From Candidatus Villigracilis vicinus (lineage in GTDB: Bacteria > Chloroflexota > Anaerolineae > Anaerolineales > Villigracilaceae): a DNA stretch of 64,000 nt. The translations under genes were made by a program, and so were the position numbers. How positions within the stretch are numbered: the first letter of the stretch is position 1; every line of letters begins with the position of its first letter. The notes below the pieces were generated by a model. That model searched no databases. It was not told the origin of the DNA and saw only the letters and a list, made by a program, of their open reading frames with translations. Below are positions 50,576 through 58,949 of the stretch, piece after piece. The DNA is taken from NCBI GenBank assembly GCA_016721315.1, contig JADKIL010000007.1, positions 1 to 64,000 on the forward strand. Reading direction: 5' to 3'.

Positions 50576-50590
50576 TCGTTATCCTTTAGT

Positions 50591-52168
50591 CTAATTCAAA
50601 GTTTTTAGCAGATCTTCGGCTTGCCGTTTCAAATGAAGTTTATCAGTGCTCGATTGCACTTTCTCAAGATCGGTTCTGGCATTTTCCTTTTCGGACATTC
50701 CCAAATACGCCTTACCCCGCCCGAGGTAGAGACGCGCTTCGCGTGAGTTAACGTCCAACGCGCGCGAGAAAAAAGTTGCGGCAGAAGAAAACTCCCGGTT
50801 GACGAGACAGGCTTCGGCAAGTCCCTGAAGCGCAAGCGGGTTACGGGGATTTTTATCCAACACGCGACCATAAAAATCCTGAGCCCAGTGCAGGTTATCC
50901 TCGTAGATCATCAAGTTCACATCCACCATCACCAGTGCCTCTTCAGGTGAAATACCCACAGCCACATCCTGATCTTCGTGCGCCGCTTTAAGGTCGCCTA
51001 GTTTGTAATGCGCCAGCGAACGGATGATATAAAACAACGGCATGCGTGCCTGCAAGGCAATAGCTTTATTAAAGCCCGCAAGTGCAGGTTGCAACTCACC
51101 GCGCTCCATCATCAAAGAGGCGTGGTCAAAATAAGGAACTGCCCAGTTGGGGTTCATTGCCTGTGTCTGGTCAAATATTTCCAAGGCAGTATCATATTTT
51201 TTATCAAGCATATGGATCTCGCCGCGCAGTTCCAAGGCAAAAAGTTGACCCGGGTCCAACCGCAGGGCACGTTCCACATCGGCAAGCGCACGCTCTCGCT
51301 GCCCGATGGAAAGATAACAACCCGCACGCGCCAGATAATTATTAACATCTTCCGGAGATTTTTCAATATCTGCCGTATACAACTGGGCGGCACGTTCAAA
51401 ATCACCACGAAGATAATAATAGCCTGCCCGTTTGAAAAGATAAGTGATCGCAAGATTAACGTTCTTCAACATTCCATGATTTAAACTGCTGATGGAAATC
51501 GCGATCAGAACGCAGAACCCAAGCAGAATATAGTCGCGCATTGCAATAGCAAGTACAACCAATGCACCCAGCAGCGGAAGCCCCACCGCCAGCGTGATCC
51601 GGTCGGCATTAACCCTGCCAAACAACCACTCCATGGTGGCATGTAAAATATTTCCGCCATCCAAAGGGTAAACGGGGATCAAGTTGAAAACGACAAGGAT
51701 CAAATTCACAATGGCAAGCGAAAAGAAAATCTCTTGAAAGGTTTGCAGCCAAATATACGTTTGCGGGTTTTCTGAAAGCGGCAGGAATAACACCGCCATG
51801 ATGATGTACAGCATCACACACAGGAACGCCAGTAACATGTTCATCAACGGACCAGCAGCGTAGATAAAAAAATTATGGGCGGGTTTTTCGGGTTTATAGG
51901 CAAGGTTGGTTAACCCACCCAACAACCAGACCACCACACTCTTTACTTCCACGCCTACCGCTTGCGCAGTGACCGCGTGTCCAATTTCATGGAGAAGGAT
52001 AAATAACGTGAGTCCAACCACCCACATCAATGCTTCGACCGCGCCTCGCAGATCTACAGGCTTGAAAAGATAATACGCAATCGGGATGCTAAACAACATT
52101 GAAAAATGGAAGCGGATATCCACTCCGCGCCAGTGGACAAGCGACCAGGACAAACCGAAGAATTTCAT
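50591..52168 (-). CDS. Site-2 protease (M50) fused to a TPR domain
   Basis: A 525-residue intramembrane metalloprotease. HEIGH at 60-64 sits in a membrane helix and the third ligand is in PVYPLDGGNIL (about 172-182). Around six membrane segments run to residue 240. Residues 250-520 are about seven tetratricopeptide repeats (GDFERAAQLYTADIEKSPED, GQRERALADVERALRLDPG, KKYDTALEIFDQTQAMNPN and so on). TPR-fused site-2 proteases usually cut membrane regulators, with the TPR recruiting partners. The substrate is not in this window. Confidence 0.9.
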   Translation of the reverse strand: MKFFGLSWSLVHWRGVDIRFHFSMLFSIPIAYYLFKPVDLRGAVEALMWVVGLTLFILLHEIGHAVTAQAVGVEVKSVVVWLLGGLTNLAYKPEKPAHNFFIYAAGPLMNMLLAFLCVMLYIIMAVLFLPLSENPQTYIWLQTFQEIFFSLAIVNLILVVFNLIPVYPLDGGNILHATMEWLFGRVNADRITLAVGLPLLGALVVLAIAMRDYILLGFCVLIAISISSLNHGMLKNVNLAITYLFKRAGYYYLRGDFERAAQLYTADIEKSPEDVNNYLARAGCYLSIGQRERALADVERALRLDPGQLFALELRGEIHMLDKKYDTALEIFDQTQAMNPNWAVPYFDHASLMMERGELQPALAGFNKAIALQARMPLFYIIRSLAHYKLGDLKAAHEDQDVAVGISPEEALVMVDVNLMIYEDNLHWAQDFYGRVLDKNPRNPLALQGLAEACLVNREFSSAATFFSRALDVNSREARLYLGRGKAYLGMSEKENARTDLEKVQSSTDKLHLKRQAEDLLKTLN

Positions 52169-52232
52169 GAATTACCCCCCCGCTTCAAACGAGACCTGAG
52201 CTTGTTTCTCATTATGAAATGAATACTCACTG

Positions 52233-52856
52233 CTACTTCCGCCCAAAATCGGCGGGGTTCTCGCCCCATATATTAGTGTCCCATTTAATGATCTTGCCTT
52301 CCGGGAGTTCATTTTCTGCCAGCCAATTTTCGGCGCTGCGAATGATGGCAAAAAGAATTGCATTTTTCGGGGTATGCTGCAATTTCGTCCGGCATTGACC
52401 GGTGTTGACCCATGCGATCGCATTCTCAGAATCAGAATAAATGGGAATATGGATATTGTGTTTTTCCTGCCAGGTCAGTGCATGGACGATCGCCAGGAAT
52501 TCTCCAACATTGTTGGTCCCATCGGCATAGGGTCCGGCATGAAATATCTGCTCACCCGTTTCGGTATTAACACCGCGATATTCCAACGTACCAGGTGCGC
52601 CGCTGCAAGCGGCATCCACACAGATCGAAGGCAGCAAGGGCTTGATGCTTGCCTCACGCCATTTACCGCTGGTGGCAACTCTGCCAATGTAATCTTCATA
52701 GTTTGCGAGATAGGCAGCATCCGCCTCGGATTCACTCGCAAACGCCTTAAATTGCGCACCGACAAAGCCTTTCACCTGTTTCTCGCACTCCGCCCAGGTG
52801 GTGAAAATGCCTGTCTTGCGTCCCTTCCAAACGACGTAATATTTTTGGCTCGCCAT
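52233..52856 (-). CDS. RNase HI with N-terminal viroplasmin (hybrid-binding) domain
   Basis: A 207-residue enzyme that cleaves RNA in RNA-DNA hybrids. The first 55 residues (YYVVWKGRKTGIFTTWAECEKQVKGF then SEADAAY) are the hybrid-binding domain found in eukaryotic RNase H1 and some bacterial RNase HI. The catalytic part shows Asp81 (CVDAAC), Glu119 (NNVGEFLAIVHAL), Asp142 (YSDSENAIAW) and a late Asp near 203 (NPADFG). The catalytic domain opens with a short Cys/Ala strand rather than the usual TDGS. It diverges from the leader RNA upstream of the sulfurtransferase. Confidence 0.86.
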   Translation of the reverse strand: MASQKYYVVWKGRKTGIFTTWAECEKQVKGFVGAQFKAFASESEADAAYLANYEDYIGRVATSGKWREASIKPLLPSICVDAACSGAPGTLEYRGVNTETGEQIFHAGPYADGTNNVGEFLAIVHALTWQEKHNIHIPIYSDSENAIAWVNTGQCRTKLQHTPKNAILFAIIRSAENWLAENELPEGKIIKWDTNIWGENPADFGRK

Positions 52857-52895
52857 GCGTCAATTTTACATCAAATCACACTTCGAATTTCTGGC

Positions 52896-52923
52896 TTGAC
52901 AAACCGCATCAATCACGTACAAT
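52896..52923 (+). promoter_or_regulatory. Promoter of the structured leader and sulfurtransferase gene
   Basis: TTGACA (52896-52901), a 16-bp spacer, TACAAT (52918-52923), giving transcription from about 52930. Confidence 0.8.
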
Positions 52924-52929
52924 ACGCGC

Positions 52930-53104
52930 TCAATGAAAACCAATCCAAATCATTGCTCCTGTCTTTGGCGGGGTTCGTGACCACCGCCTGAGAAAATATC
53001 CTCCCAAACAAGCAGTCAACCCTCAAGGCAGTGGAACGACTCCCGCGTGAAAAGATGTCCGCGCAGGATGGTTCGCTGTCCTTTTGTTTGGTTGACTGTT
53101 TTTT
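52930..53104 (+). ncRNA. Structured leader RNA ending in an intrinsic terminator
   Basis: About 175 nt between a strong promoter and the sulfurtransferase start. A first stem is GGCGG (52967-52971) with CCGCC (52984-52988). A multibranch region is closed by CAGTCAACC (53013-53021) with GGTTGACTG (53090-53098), immediately followed by T6. It contains a hairpin AGGATGG-TTCG-CTGTCCT. A competing pairing, CCAAACAA (53004-53011) with TTGTTTGG (53084-53091), would break the terminator. This is the layout of a riboswitch or attenuator; a stand-alone small RNA is the alternative. It did not match a class I know. Confidence 0.55.
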
Positions 53105-53156
53105 ATTACGATCTTTACAGCAAAAATAACTATTAAGAGAAAAGGAAACCTTAACC

Positions 53157-53996
53157 ATGTCTTACACCCACCCCGAATACCTCGTTGAAACTTCCTGGGT
53201 CGCAGAACACCTGAACGATCCCAACATTCGCATCATCGAATCGGATGAAGACCCGCTTTTGTACGCCATCGGTCATATTCCCGGTGCCGCCCAGGTGGAT
53301 TGGTTCACAACTTTGCAACACCCCCTGCGTCGCGATTTTGTCACAAAGGAGCAGTTCGAAGGCGTGGCATCCAAATTGGGTATCACAAATGACACGACGG
53401 TCATTTTCTATGGCGACAAATCCAATTGGTTTGCCTGCTATGCGCTCTGGTTATTCCAGTACTATGGTCACCAGAACGTGAAGATCATGAACGGCGGACG
53501 CATCAAATGGGAACAGGAAAAGCGCGCACTTGTGAAGGACGTCCCTGTTTTCAAGGAGACGATCTATAAAGCAAAAGAAGCCGATAGATCCATCCGCGCC
53601 TTCCGTGAAGATGTTTTCAAACAGATCGACGCCAAGAAACCCATGGTGGATGTCCGCTCGCCGAAGGAATACTCCGGTGAAATGCTGCACATGCCTAACT
53701 ACCCGCAAGAAGGCGCCACCCGCGGCGGACATATTCCCGGCGCAGTCAGTATTCCGTGGGCACAGGCTGTTAATGAAGCTGACGCCACATTCAAAACAGC
53801 GGAAGAACTCAAAGCGCTTTACGAAGGCAAGAACATAAAAAACGACGGCGAGATCATTGCCTATTGCCGCATCGGCGAACGCTCCTCCCTGACCTGGTTC
53901 GTGTTGAAGTACCTGCTGGGCTACCCCACCGTCAAGAACTATGATGGTTCCTGGACTGAATGGGGTAATTTGGTGGATGCACCGATCGAAAAATAA
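53157..53996 (+). CDS. Two-domain sulfurtransferase (rhodanese/mercaptopyruvate type)
   Basis: A 279-residue thiosulfate or 3-mercaptopyruvate sulfurtransferase. An inactive N-terminal rhodanese domain (about 5-120) is followed by a catalytic domain with VDVRSPKEYSGE, HIPGAVSIPWAQAV and the active loop CRIGERS (Cys237). Arg residues in the loop fit thiosulfate more than mercaptopyruvate (usually CGSGVTA), but I do not press this. GGTT ATG context: AAAGGAAACC precedes the ATG at 53157. It is 53 bases after the leader terminator and 46 bases before sufE. Confidence 0.93.
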   Translation: MSYTHPEYLVETSWVAEHLNDPNIRIIESDEDPLLYAIGHIPGAAQVDWFTTLQHPLRRDFVTKEQFEGVASKLGITNDTTVIFYGDKSNWFACYALWLFQYYGHQNVKIMNGGRIKWEQEKRALVKDVPVFKETIYKAKEADRSIRAFREDVFKQIDAKKPMVDVRSPKEYSGEMLHMPNYPQEGATRGGHIPGAVSIPWAQAVNEADATFKTAEELKALYEGKNIKNDGEIIAYCRIGERSSLTWFVLKYLLGYPTVKNYDGSWTEWGNLVDAPIEK

Positions 53997-54004
53997 ACCC
54001 AATC

Positions 54005-54031
54005 GCAGGGGCGGAATGACACCGCCCCTGC
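54005..54031 (+). promoter_or_regulatory. Intercistronic GC-rich hairpin
   Basis: GCAGGGGCGG (54005-54014) with CCGCCCCTGC (54022-54031) and no T-run, between the sulfurtransferase and sufE-like genes. It may stabilise or process the message. Confidence 0.5.
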
Positions 54032-54041
54032 AAAATGAATT

Positions 54042-54473
54042 ATGACCCTACCCAATAAACTTCAAGAGATCGTGGATGACATCGCGAGCATGAGCCGCGA
54101 AGAAAAACTGGAAACCCTGATCGCCTACGCAGAGTCCATGCCGGATCTGCCAGTGCGCTTTCAGGAAGAACGTTCCAAAATGGAGGCGGTACCGGAGTGT
54201 ATGACACCGGTCTTCATCATCGCCGAAAAAGATGACAACAGCGGCATCATTTTCCACCTTGATATCCCCAAACAATCGCCCACTGTACGCGGGCTGGCGT
54301 CCATTCTCACCAATGGACTGAATGGCTGTTCGCTGGAGGAGATCATTTCAGTACCCGCTGATTTTTACCTCCCCATGAACTTGCAGGAGGCTGTTTCACA
54401 GCAGCGCATCAACGGTTTTATGGGCGTATTAGCACATATGAAACAGGTGGCGGTAAAAGTATCGTCAGAATAA
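54042..54473 (+). CDS. SufE family protein
   Basis: A 143-residue sulfur acceptor. The persulfide Cys is Cys53 in VPECMTPVFI, matching the VxGCxSxVW loop of SufE with a changed context. A second Cys96 (NGLNGC) lies in a helix. N-terminal LQEIVDDIASMSREEKLETLIAYAESMP and C-terminal RINGFMGVLAHMKQ are family blocks. SufE normally takes sulfur from SufS for Fe-S cluster assembly. Here it follows a sulfurtransferase, and no suf genes are nearby, so the sulfur donor may differ. Confidence 0.9.
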   Translation: MTLPNKLQEIVDDIASMSREEKLETLIAYAESMPDLPVRFQEERSKMEAVPECMTPVFIIAEKDDNSGIIFHLDIPKQSPTVRGLASILTNGLNGCSLEEIISVPADFYLPMNLQEAVSQQRINGFMGVLAHMKQVAVKVSSE

Positions 54474-54512
54474 ACAAAAAAGACAGCCTCAAACGAAGCT
54501 GTCTTTTTTGTT
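54473..54512. terminator. Bidirectional terminator after sufE-like gene
   Basis: AACAAAAAAGACAGC (54473-54487) pairs with GCTGTCTTTTTTGTT (54498-54512). Confidence 0.9.
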
Positions 54513-54517
54513 GTATT

Positions 54518-54922
54518 TTATCCTTCGATCCAACCTTGTTCTTCTACCGCCATAAAAATATCAGTAGCGGAGATCAAACCGATCAACGAACCATGCTCAT
54601 CTGCGATCGGCAAGTGACGGATCTTTCGCTCCTGCATCACACGCGAACATTCCGCCAGCGTCCACTCAGCGCGCCCGGTGACGATCGGTCCGGACATGAT
54701 TTCGCGCACCGTCGTTTCGGCAGGGTTGCGCCCCGCAACAACGATCTTGTCACGGATATCGGTGGTGGTCACAATTCCATATGCCGGGTTCTTTTCACTG
54801 ACATCCACCACCACACTGTGAATGTTCCGACGGCGCATCAGCGTCATGGCATGCGATACGCTCGAATCCGGGTCAACGACTACGACAGGGCTAGACATCC
54901 AATCACGAACTAGGTTATTCAT
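54518..54922 (-). CDS. Paired CBS-domain protein
   Basis: A 134-residue Bateman module alone. CBS1 spans about residues 6-65 (DWMSSPVVVVDPDSSVSHAMTLMRRRNIHSVVV) and CBS2 about 75-130 (VREIMSGPIVTGRAEWTLAECSRVMQERKIRHLPI). It binds adenine nucleotides in most characterised cases. No enzyme domain is attached, and the partner is unknown. Confidence 0.92.
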   Translation of the reverse strand: MNNLVRDWMSSPVVVVDPDSSVSHAMTLMRRRNIHSVVVDVSEKNPAYGIVTTTDIRDKIVVAGRNPAETTVREIMSGPIVTGRAEWTLAECSRVMQERKIRHLPIADEHGSLIGLISATDIFMAVEEQGWIEG

Positions 54923-55033
54923 AAGGCTCTCTCCTTTATAAGGATTTTATAGCATTGATGTAACCGTAAAGTTACTCACACAGTAACGCAATGCCTGGGG
55001 CAAGAATATGGAAACAGCGCAGAAAGAGGCGCA

Positions 55034-56233
55034 TCATGGAATGATCGGGAACCACGTCACGCCGCCGTCTGCCGTTTTGTAAAGAGAAAGGTCGCTCGTC
55101 GAGTCAGATGTAACAAGCCAGCCGGTTTGAGAGTTTACAAAACTCATATCGATGACCGTATCACCAAATTTCATATCCGGCGTGACCTGCTCAATGGTCA
55201 TCCCCGCATCTTTCGTGACGTAGAACTGTCCGGCGGTATAGAAGATCATTTCACTCGCTGAAGGCGTTTCAAGAAGACCATAGCCATCAAATGTGATCGG
55301 CAATTGCGACCAGGTGGTGCCACCATCATGCGTAGCATACACAATGATCTGCGGAGTCTCAGCCGCGACCCGAATGGCAAGTAATCCGTCTGTTGTTGAA
55401 GTGAAACGAATGCCATACACGCTCAGCTCACTATCCTTGGAACCTTCAGGGAGGACCAGGTTAATATTGAACCAAGTCTTACCACCATCGTCACTGCGAT
55501 ATAGATAAGTTTCACCGGAGGCGTACACTACCCCGCCCACCCATGCAGTTTCGAGGTCGAGCGGCAGAATGATATTCTTAATACCGCCCAATGGAAGGGT
55601 ATCTGCTGCACCTTCGAGATTAGGATCATTGGTGTAAACCCGCTGCCATGTGGCGCCACCATCGCCCGTCTTAAAGACAGAGACCGCCATCGAGCCTGCG
55701 CCAACACCAAGGTCTGCCAATACCCAACCATTTTGTTCATCAATAAAATGGATCGCACCACCACTAAACGGCGTGGTGAAAGATTCCCAGGTATTGCCAC
55801 CATCCGAAGTGCGGTATAGCTTTCCACCATTCGGGTATTTGTTCATGTCCGGAAATTGGATCCAAGCATGGTTGGCATCAAAGAAATCCGGATAAACGAG
55901 ATACCCGGCATCGGCGAGTTTGGCTGGGGTGACATCGTACCAGGTCATGCTGCCGTCATTGGTACGGACGATATTCTCTTCCGTAACCCCCCATCCAAAG
56001 ACCTCATCCAACATTTCGATATTGAGGATACCCGGCGCTTCGATCAATGGGGCGTTAATTTCCACAGGCAGAGGCGTTTCCTGCGGTGCAACCGCTGACT
56101 GCGAGGCAGCCTGAGCCTCTTCAAGCGTTGCCGTAGGCTGAAGAAGCTCAGCCGTATCGGTTGCCGGCGACGCGGGCGCGCAGGCACTTATACTCAAAAC
56201 AAGAAAGAGGAGGAAAGGGATAAGACGTTTCAT
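55034..56233 (-). CDS. YCF48-like BNR-repeat lipoprotein
   Basis: A 399-residue lipoprotein from the ATG at 56233 (AAGGAG six bases upstream; a longer start would add ten residues). The signal ends LVLSISAC (Cys18) and is followed by a Thr/Gln/Pro linker. The rest is a beta propeller with about seven BNR/Asp-box repeats of the kind TSDGGNTWESF, TGDGGATWQRV, SDDGGKTWFNI, THDGGTTWSQL and TADGGVTWFPI. This type is called photosynthesis-system-II assembly-factor-like; in non-phototrophs the role is unknown. Confidence 0.88.
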   Translation of the reverse strand: MKRLIPFLLFLVLSISACAPASPATDTAELLQPTATLEEAQAASQSAVAPQETPLPVEINAPLIEAPGILNIEMLDEVFGWGVTEENIVRTNDGSMTWYDVTPAKLADAGYLVYPDFFDANHAWIQFPDMNKYPNGGKLYRTSDGGNTWESFTTPFSGGAIHFIDEQNGWVLADLGVGAGSMAVSVFKTGDGGATWQRVYTNDPNLEGAADTLPLGGIKNIILPLDLETAWVGGVVYASGETYLYRSDDGGKTWFNINLVLPEGSKDSELSVYGIRFTSTTDGLLAIRVAAETPQIIVYATHDGGTTWSQLPITFDGYGLLETPSASEMIFYTAGQFYVTKDAGMTIEQVTPDMKFGDTVIDMSFVNSQTGWLVTSDSTSDLSLYKTADGGVTWFPIIP

Positions 56234-56290
56234 AATTCTCCTTTGGCTACCCAAAGACTTCACTAAAAGAAGAAGGGGTCGCCAAACTAT

Positions 56291-57499
56291 TTAACCAAGA
56301 TATTCGATAACTGTCGCTTCACCCTGCCCCACACCCACACAGAGAGTTGCCACGCCGTATTTGACGTTGCCGCGATTCTTCATCTCATGCACCAGTGTGG
56401 TGACAAGACGAGCCCCGGAACAACCAAGCGGATGCCCAATGGCGATCGCACCGCCGTTTACGTTGACCAATTTAGGGTCGATTCCCAGGTCTTCGATCAC
56501 AGCCAGAGATTGCACAGCAAAGGCTTCGTTCAGTTCCATCAGACCGATATCTTGCATTTTCAACCCGGCACGTTCGAGTGCTTTCTTTGTGGCAGGCACA
56601 GGTCCGATCCCCATAATGCGCGGAGGAACGCCCGCCGAAGCAGAAGTCACAATGCGGGCAAGCGGTTTGAGGTTGAGAGTCTTTGCTTTTTCTTCACTCA
56701 TGATCAACAGCGCTGATGCACCATCATTTAATCCAGACGAATTTCCAGCGGTGACAGTTCCCCCATCGCGGAAAGCGGCTTTGAGTTTAGCAAGGCTCTC
56801 TACCGTCGTGTCGCGGCGCGGACGTTCGTCCGTGTCTACCACTTTCGGGTCACCTTTTTTCTGAGGAATAGTAACAGGCACGATCTCCTGTTTGAAGCGT
56901 CCCGAGTCAATGGCAGCAATTGCCTTAGAGTGGCTATGCGCAGAGAACTCATCCTGCTTTTCGCGCGTAATGTGCGGACGTTCAGCCGTAATGTTCTCTG
57001 CCGTCTCACCCATCGAGTCGGTTCTATGCATGGCTTTCATTTTGGGATTTGGATAACGCCAGCCCAAGGCTGTGTCATATGCAGTGAGATTTCCGAAGGA
57101 AAACCCCGCCTCGGCTTTGGGAAGCGAGTATGGTGCGCGGCTCATAGATTCGACTCCACCGGCGATGTACACATCCCCTTCTCCGGCTTTGATGGCTCGT
57201 GACGCCATGTTAACGGCATTCAAGCCCGAAGCACACAAACGATTGACAGTCACACCGCCCACTTCCACAGGCAGACCCGCCAGTAATGCTGCCATGCGCG
57301 CCACATTGCGGTTGTCTTCACCAGCTTGATTGGCGCACCCCATGAACACTTCTTCGATCTGCGCCGGGTCTATTTGATTTCGTTCGAGAATGGATTTAAT
57401 CACATGCGCCGCCATATCATCGGGGCGCACAGATGAAAGAATGCCACCCAACGCGCCGATCGGCGTACGGATGGCATCAACAATTACAGGTGTGGACAT
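56291..57499 (-). CDS. Thiolase (acetyl-CoA acetyltransferase family)
   Basis: A 402-residue thiolase II or FadA-type enzyme. The nucleophile is Cys89 (NRLCASGLNAV), His in NVNGGAIAIGHPLGCSGARL supplies the base, and the second Cys is in the same GHPLGCSG motif. N-terminal VIVDAIRTPIG and C-terminal CVGVGQGEATVIE are typical. It could run in fatty-acid or beta-ketoadipate breakdown, or in acetoacetyl-CoA synthesis. No hydroxyacyl-CoA dehydrogenase is adjacent, so the pathway is open. Confidence 0.94.
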   Translation of the reverse strand: MSTPVIVDAIRTPIGALGGILSSVRPDDMAAHVIKSILERNQIDPAQIEEVFMGCANQAGEDNRNVARMAALLAGLPVEVGGVTVNRLCASGLNAVNMASRAIKAGEGDVYIAGGVESMSRAPYSLPKAEAGFSFGNLTAYDTALGWRYPNPKMKAMHRTDSMGETAENITAERPHITREKQDEFSAHSHSKAIAAIDSGRFKQEIVPVTIPQKKGDPKVVDTDERPRRDTTVESLAKLKAAFRDGGTVTAGNSSGLNDGASALLIMSEEKAKTLNLKPLARIVTSASAGVPPRIMGIGPVPATKKALERAGLKMQDIGLMELNEAFAVQSLAVIEDLGIDPKLVNVNGGAIAIGHPLGCSGARLVTTLVHEMKNRGNVKYGVATLCVGVGQGEATVIEYLG

Positions 57500-57558
57500 T
57501 CGTCCCTCCAGAGTTTGAATTCATACATTGATTCTAACACTAGAGAGAGCGGTTATCG

Positions 57559-58020
57559 TTAACCTGTAGGCTGGTTCGCGGCAATTAGTGCCAGCAGGTA
57601 TTCATTGAACTTTTTAGAATTTCCCCTCAGACCTTTGAAAAATTCATGGTCGATCTTCTCGACCACCTCAATAGCTTGAATTGCCAATTTACGCCCCTGC
57701 GCCGTAATGGACAATGCTTTTGCTCTTGTATCCGTCGGGTGCGGCTTGCGCAGGATCAAGCCTTTTTCCTCCAATGTGCGCAACACATTGGAGGTCATCA
57801 TCACATCCATTTTGGCATGGGAGGCAAGGTCTATTTGCGTAAGGGGTTTCTCGCCGCCCGCAAGCCAGGTCATGGAAGCGAGCAAAACGAACTGCGCGTG
57901 CGTCAGGTCAAATGGCTTCAGCCCCGCATTGATCTGTCTCTGCCACATGCTGGAAACCTGCCAAAGGGAAAAACCCGGGCTTTCATCCGCATTATCAAAT
58001 TGAAAAACGTCATCAGGCAT
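57559..58020 (-). CDS. MarR-family transcriptional regulator
   Basis: A 153-residue winged helix: FDLTHAQFVLLASMTWLAGGEKPLTQIDLASHAKMDVMMTSNVLRTLEEKGLILR with the wing in HPTDTRAKALSITAQG. It is the third gene of a coupled minus-strand operon (SRPBCC protein, EVE domain, MarR), overlapping the EVE gene by eight bases. It probably regulates that operon through the AT-rich inverted-repeat promoter at 58.9 kb. Confidence 0.9.
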   Translation of the reverse strand: MPDDVFQFDNADESPGFSLWQVSSMWQRQINAGLKPFDLTHAQFVLLASMTWLAGGEKPLTQIDLASHAKMDVMMTSNVLRTLEEKGLILRKPHPTDTRAKALSITAQGRKLAIQAIEVVEKIDHEFFKGLRGNSKKFNEYLLALIAANQPTG

Positions 58021-58450
58021 TTATTTTCTCCGGCAGCATTTGGCTTGCGATCAAGTCAAAATCCACCTTGGGGATTTCGAAGAACCCGAAGCGAAACATA
58101 TAGCCCCAACTCGTCTTATCCTTGATGAATGTAAGAGCGGGGATCAACGGCTGGATGGGAACTTCAATACATTCTTTGTATTTTACATCACGGCGATAGG
58201 GAACAAATCCGCCGCCCATATCGAATTGATAGACAGATTCACCCGTCACTTCACCGATGGCGGTAAATGCCTGCAACTTCTCATTGCCTTCAAACTCAAC
58301 CTTCGGCGAATAATAGACAACGCCATCCCCTACTCGCATTCTCTTAAGCGGAGCCGCCTTGCCGTGATTGGCTTGCGCAATTCCCCAGCGCACGCCGTTC
58401 ATCACGTGATTCTTTGAGACAACGATCAACCAATAGCGCGCCTCGCTCAT
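58013..58450 (-). CDS. EVE-domain protein
   Basis: A 145-residue EVE (PUA-like) protein: YWLIVVSKNHVMNGVRWGIAQANHGKAAPLKRMRVGDGVVYYSP, then FTAIGEVTGESVYQ and a C-terminal WGYMFRFGFFEIPKVDF. EVE domains bind modified bases in RNA or DNA, and stand-alone copies such as this are linked to tRNA-modification or modified-DNA recognition. The aromatic cage is not proven here. Overlaps at both ends (four and eight bases) couple it to its neighbours. Confidence 0.9.
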   Translation of the reverse strand: MSEARYWLIVVSKNHVMNGVRWGIAQANHGKAAPLKRMRVGDGVVYYSPKVEFEGNEKLQAFTAIGEVTGESVYQFDMGGGFVPYRRDVKYKECIEVPIQPLIPALTFIKDKTSWGYMFRFGFFEIPKVDFDLIASQMLPEKINA

Positions 58451-58866
58451 TTGGACTCCTTCGCGAGGTTCACCAACCTGCCGATTGTCTCGGGCAAATC
58501 TCTGGCGGTATCTTTGCCGATCACCTGCGCGAACAAAAAACCCAGTGGACCTGAAATCGTCACGCGATGAGTCACATGCAAGCCGTCTTTCTTTTCTTTC
58601 AGTTCGTGGGCAAATTCCATTTTCGCCAGCGGCAAACTGGTCACATCCACAAAGCGGTTCAACGGCTGGCAGTCAACAATCACAGCCTTTGCTTCGGGTC
58701 CGCCCACGGGCTTGAGCGTGTATTTCGTGCCCGCTTTGAATTCGCCTTCAATGCGGCACCACTCCACGCCCTTATCCCATTTTGACCAATTCTCCACATC
58801 TGCCCAAACCTTCCAAACAGACTCTTTGGAAGCGTCCGTCACGATCGTATGTTCAGTTGTCCACAT
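58447..58866 (-). CDS. SRPBCC (START/Bet v1-like) family protein
   Basis: A 139-residue lipid or polyketide-binding fold: EHTIVTDASKESVWKVWADVENWSKWDKGVEW, FKAGTKYTLKP, then FAHELKEKKDGLHVTHRVTISGPLGFLF. It has no signal peptide. Enzymatic activity is not implied by the sequence. It is the first gene of the SRPBCC-EVE-MarR operon and has a strong promoter upstream. Confidence 0.88.
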   Translation of the reverse strand: MWTTEHTIVTDASKESVWKVWADVENWSKWDKGVEWCRIEGEFKAGTKYTLKPVGGPEAKAVIVDCQPLNRFVDVTSLPLAKMEFAHELKEKKDGLHVTHRVTISGPLGFLFAQVIGKDTARDLPETIGRLVNLAKESK

Positions 58867-58898
58867 ATTTTCTCTCCTCGATTTTTATATATACGTTT

Positions 58899-58926
58899 AT
58901 TATATATGTGTATACAATTTTGTCAA
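58899..58926 (-). promoter_or_regulatory. Promoter of the SRPBCC-EVE-MarR operon
   Basis: On the minus strand TTGACA (58926-58921), a 16-bp spacer and TATAAT (58904-58899). The spacer and the downstream side form AT-rich inverted repeats (GTATACACATATAT/ATATATACGT-like), which suit MarR binding. Confidence 0.78.
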
Positions 58927-58949
58927 GGATGAAAATTGATCTTCATCTT

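Noticed and set aside
52930..53104. T-box, TPP or 6S RNA identity for the leader
   Set aside because: A GTGGAAC block and a CCTGAG block recall T-box and TPP motifs, but the required neighbours and overall architecture are missing, and the ends do not pair as in 6S RNA.
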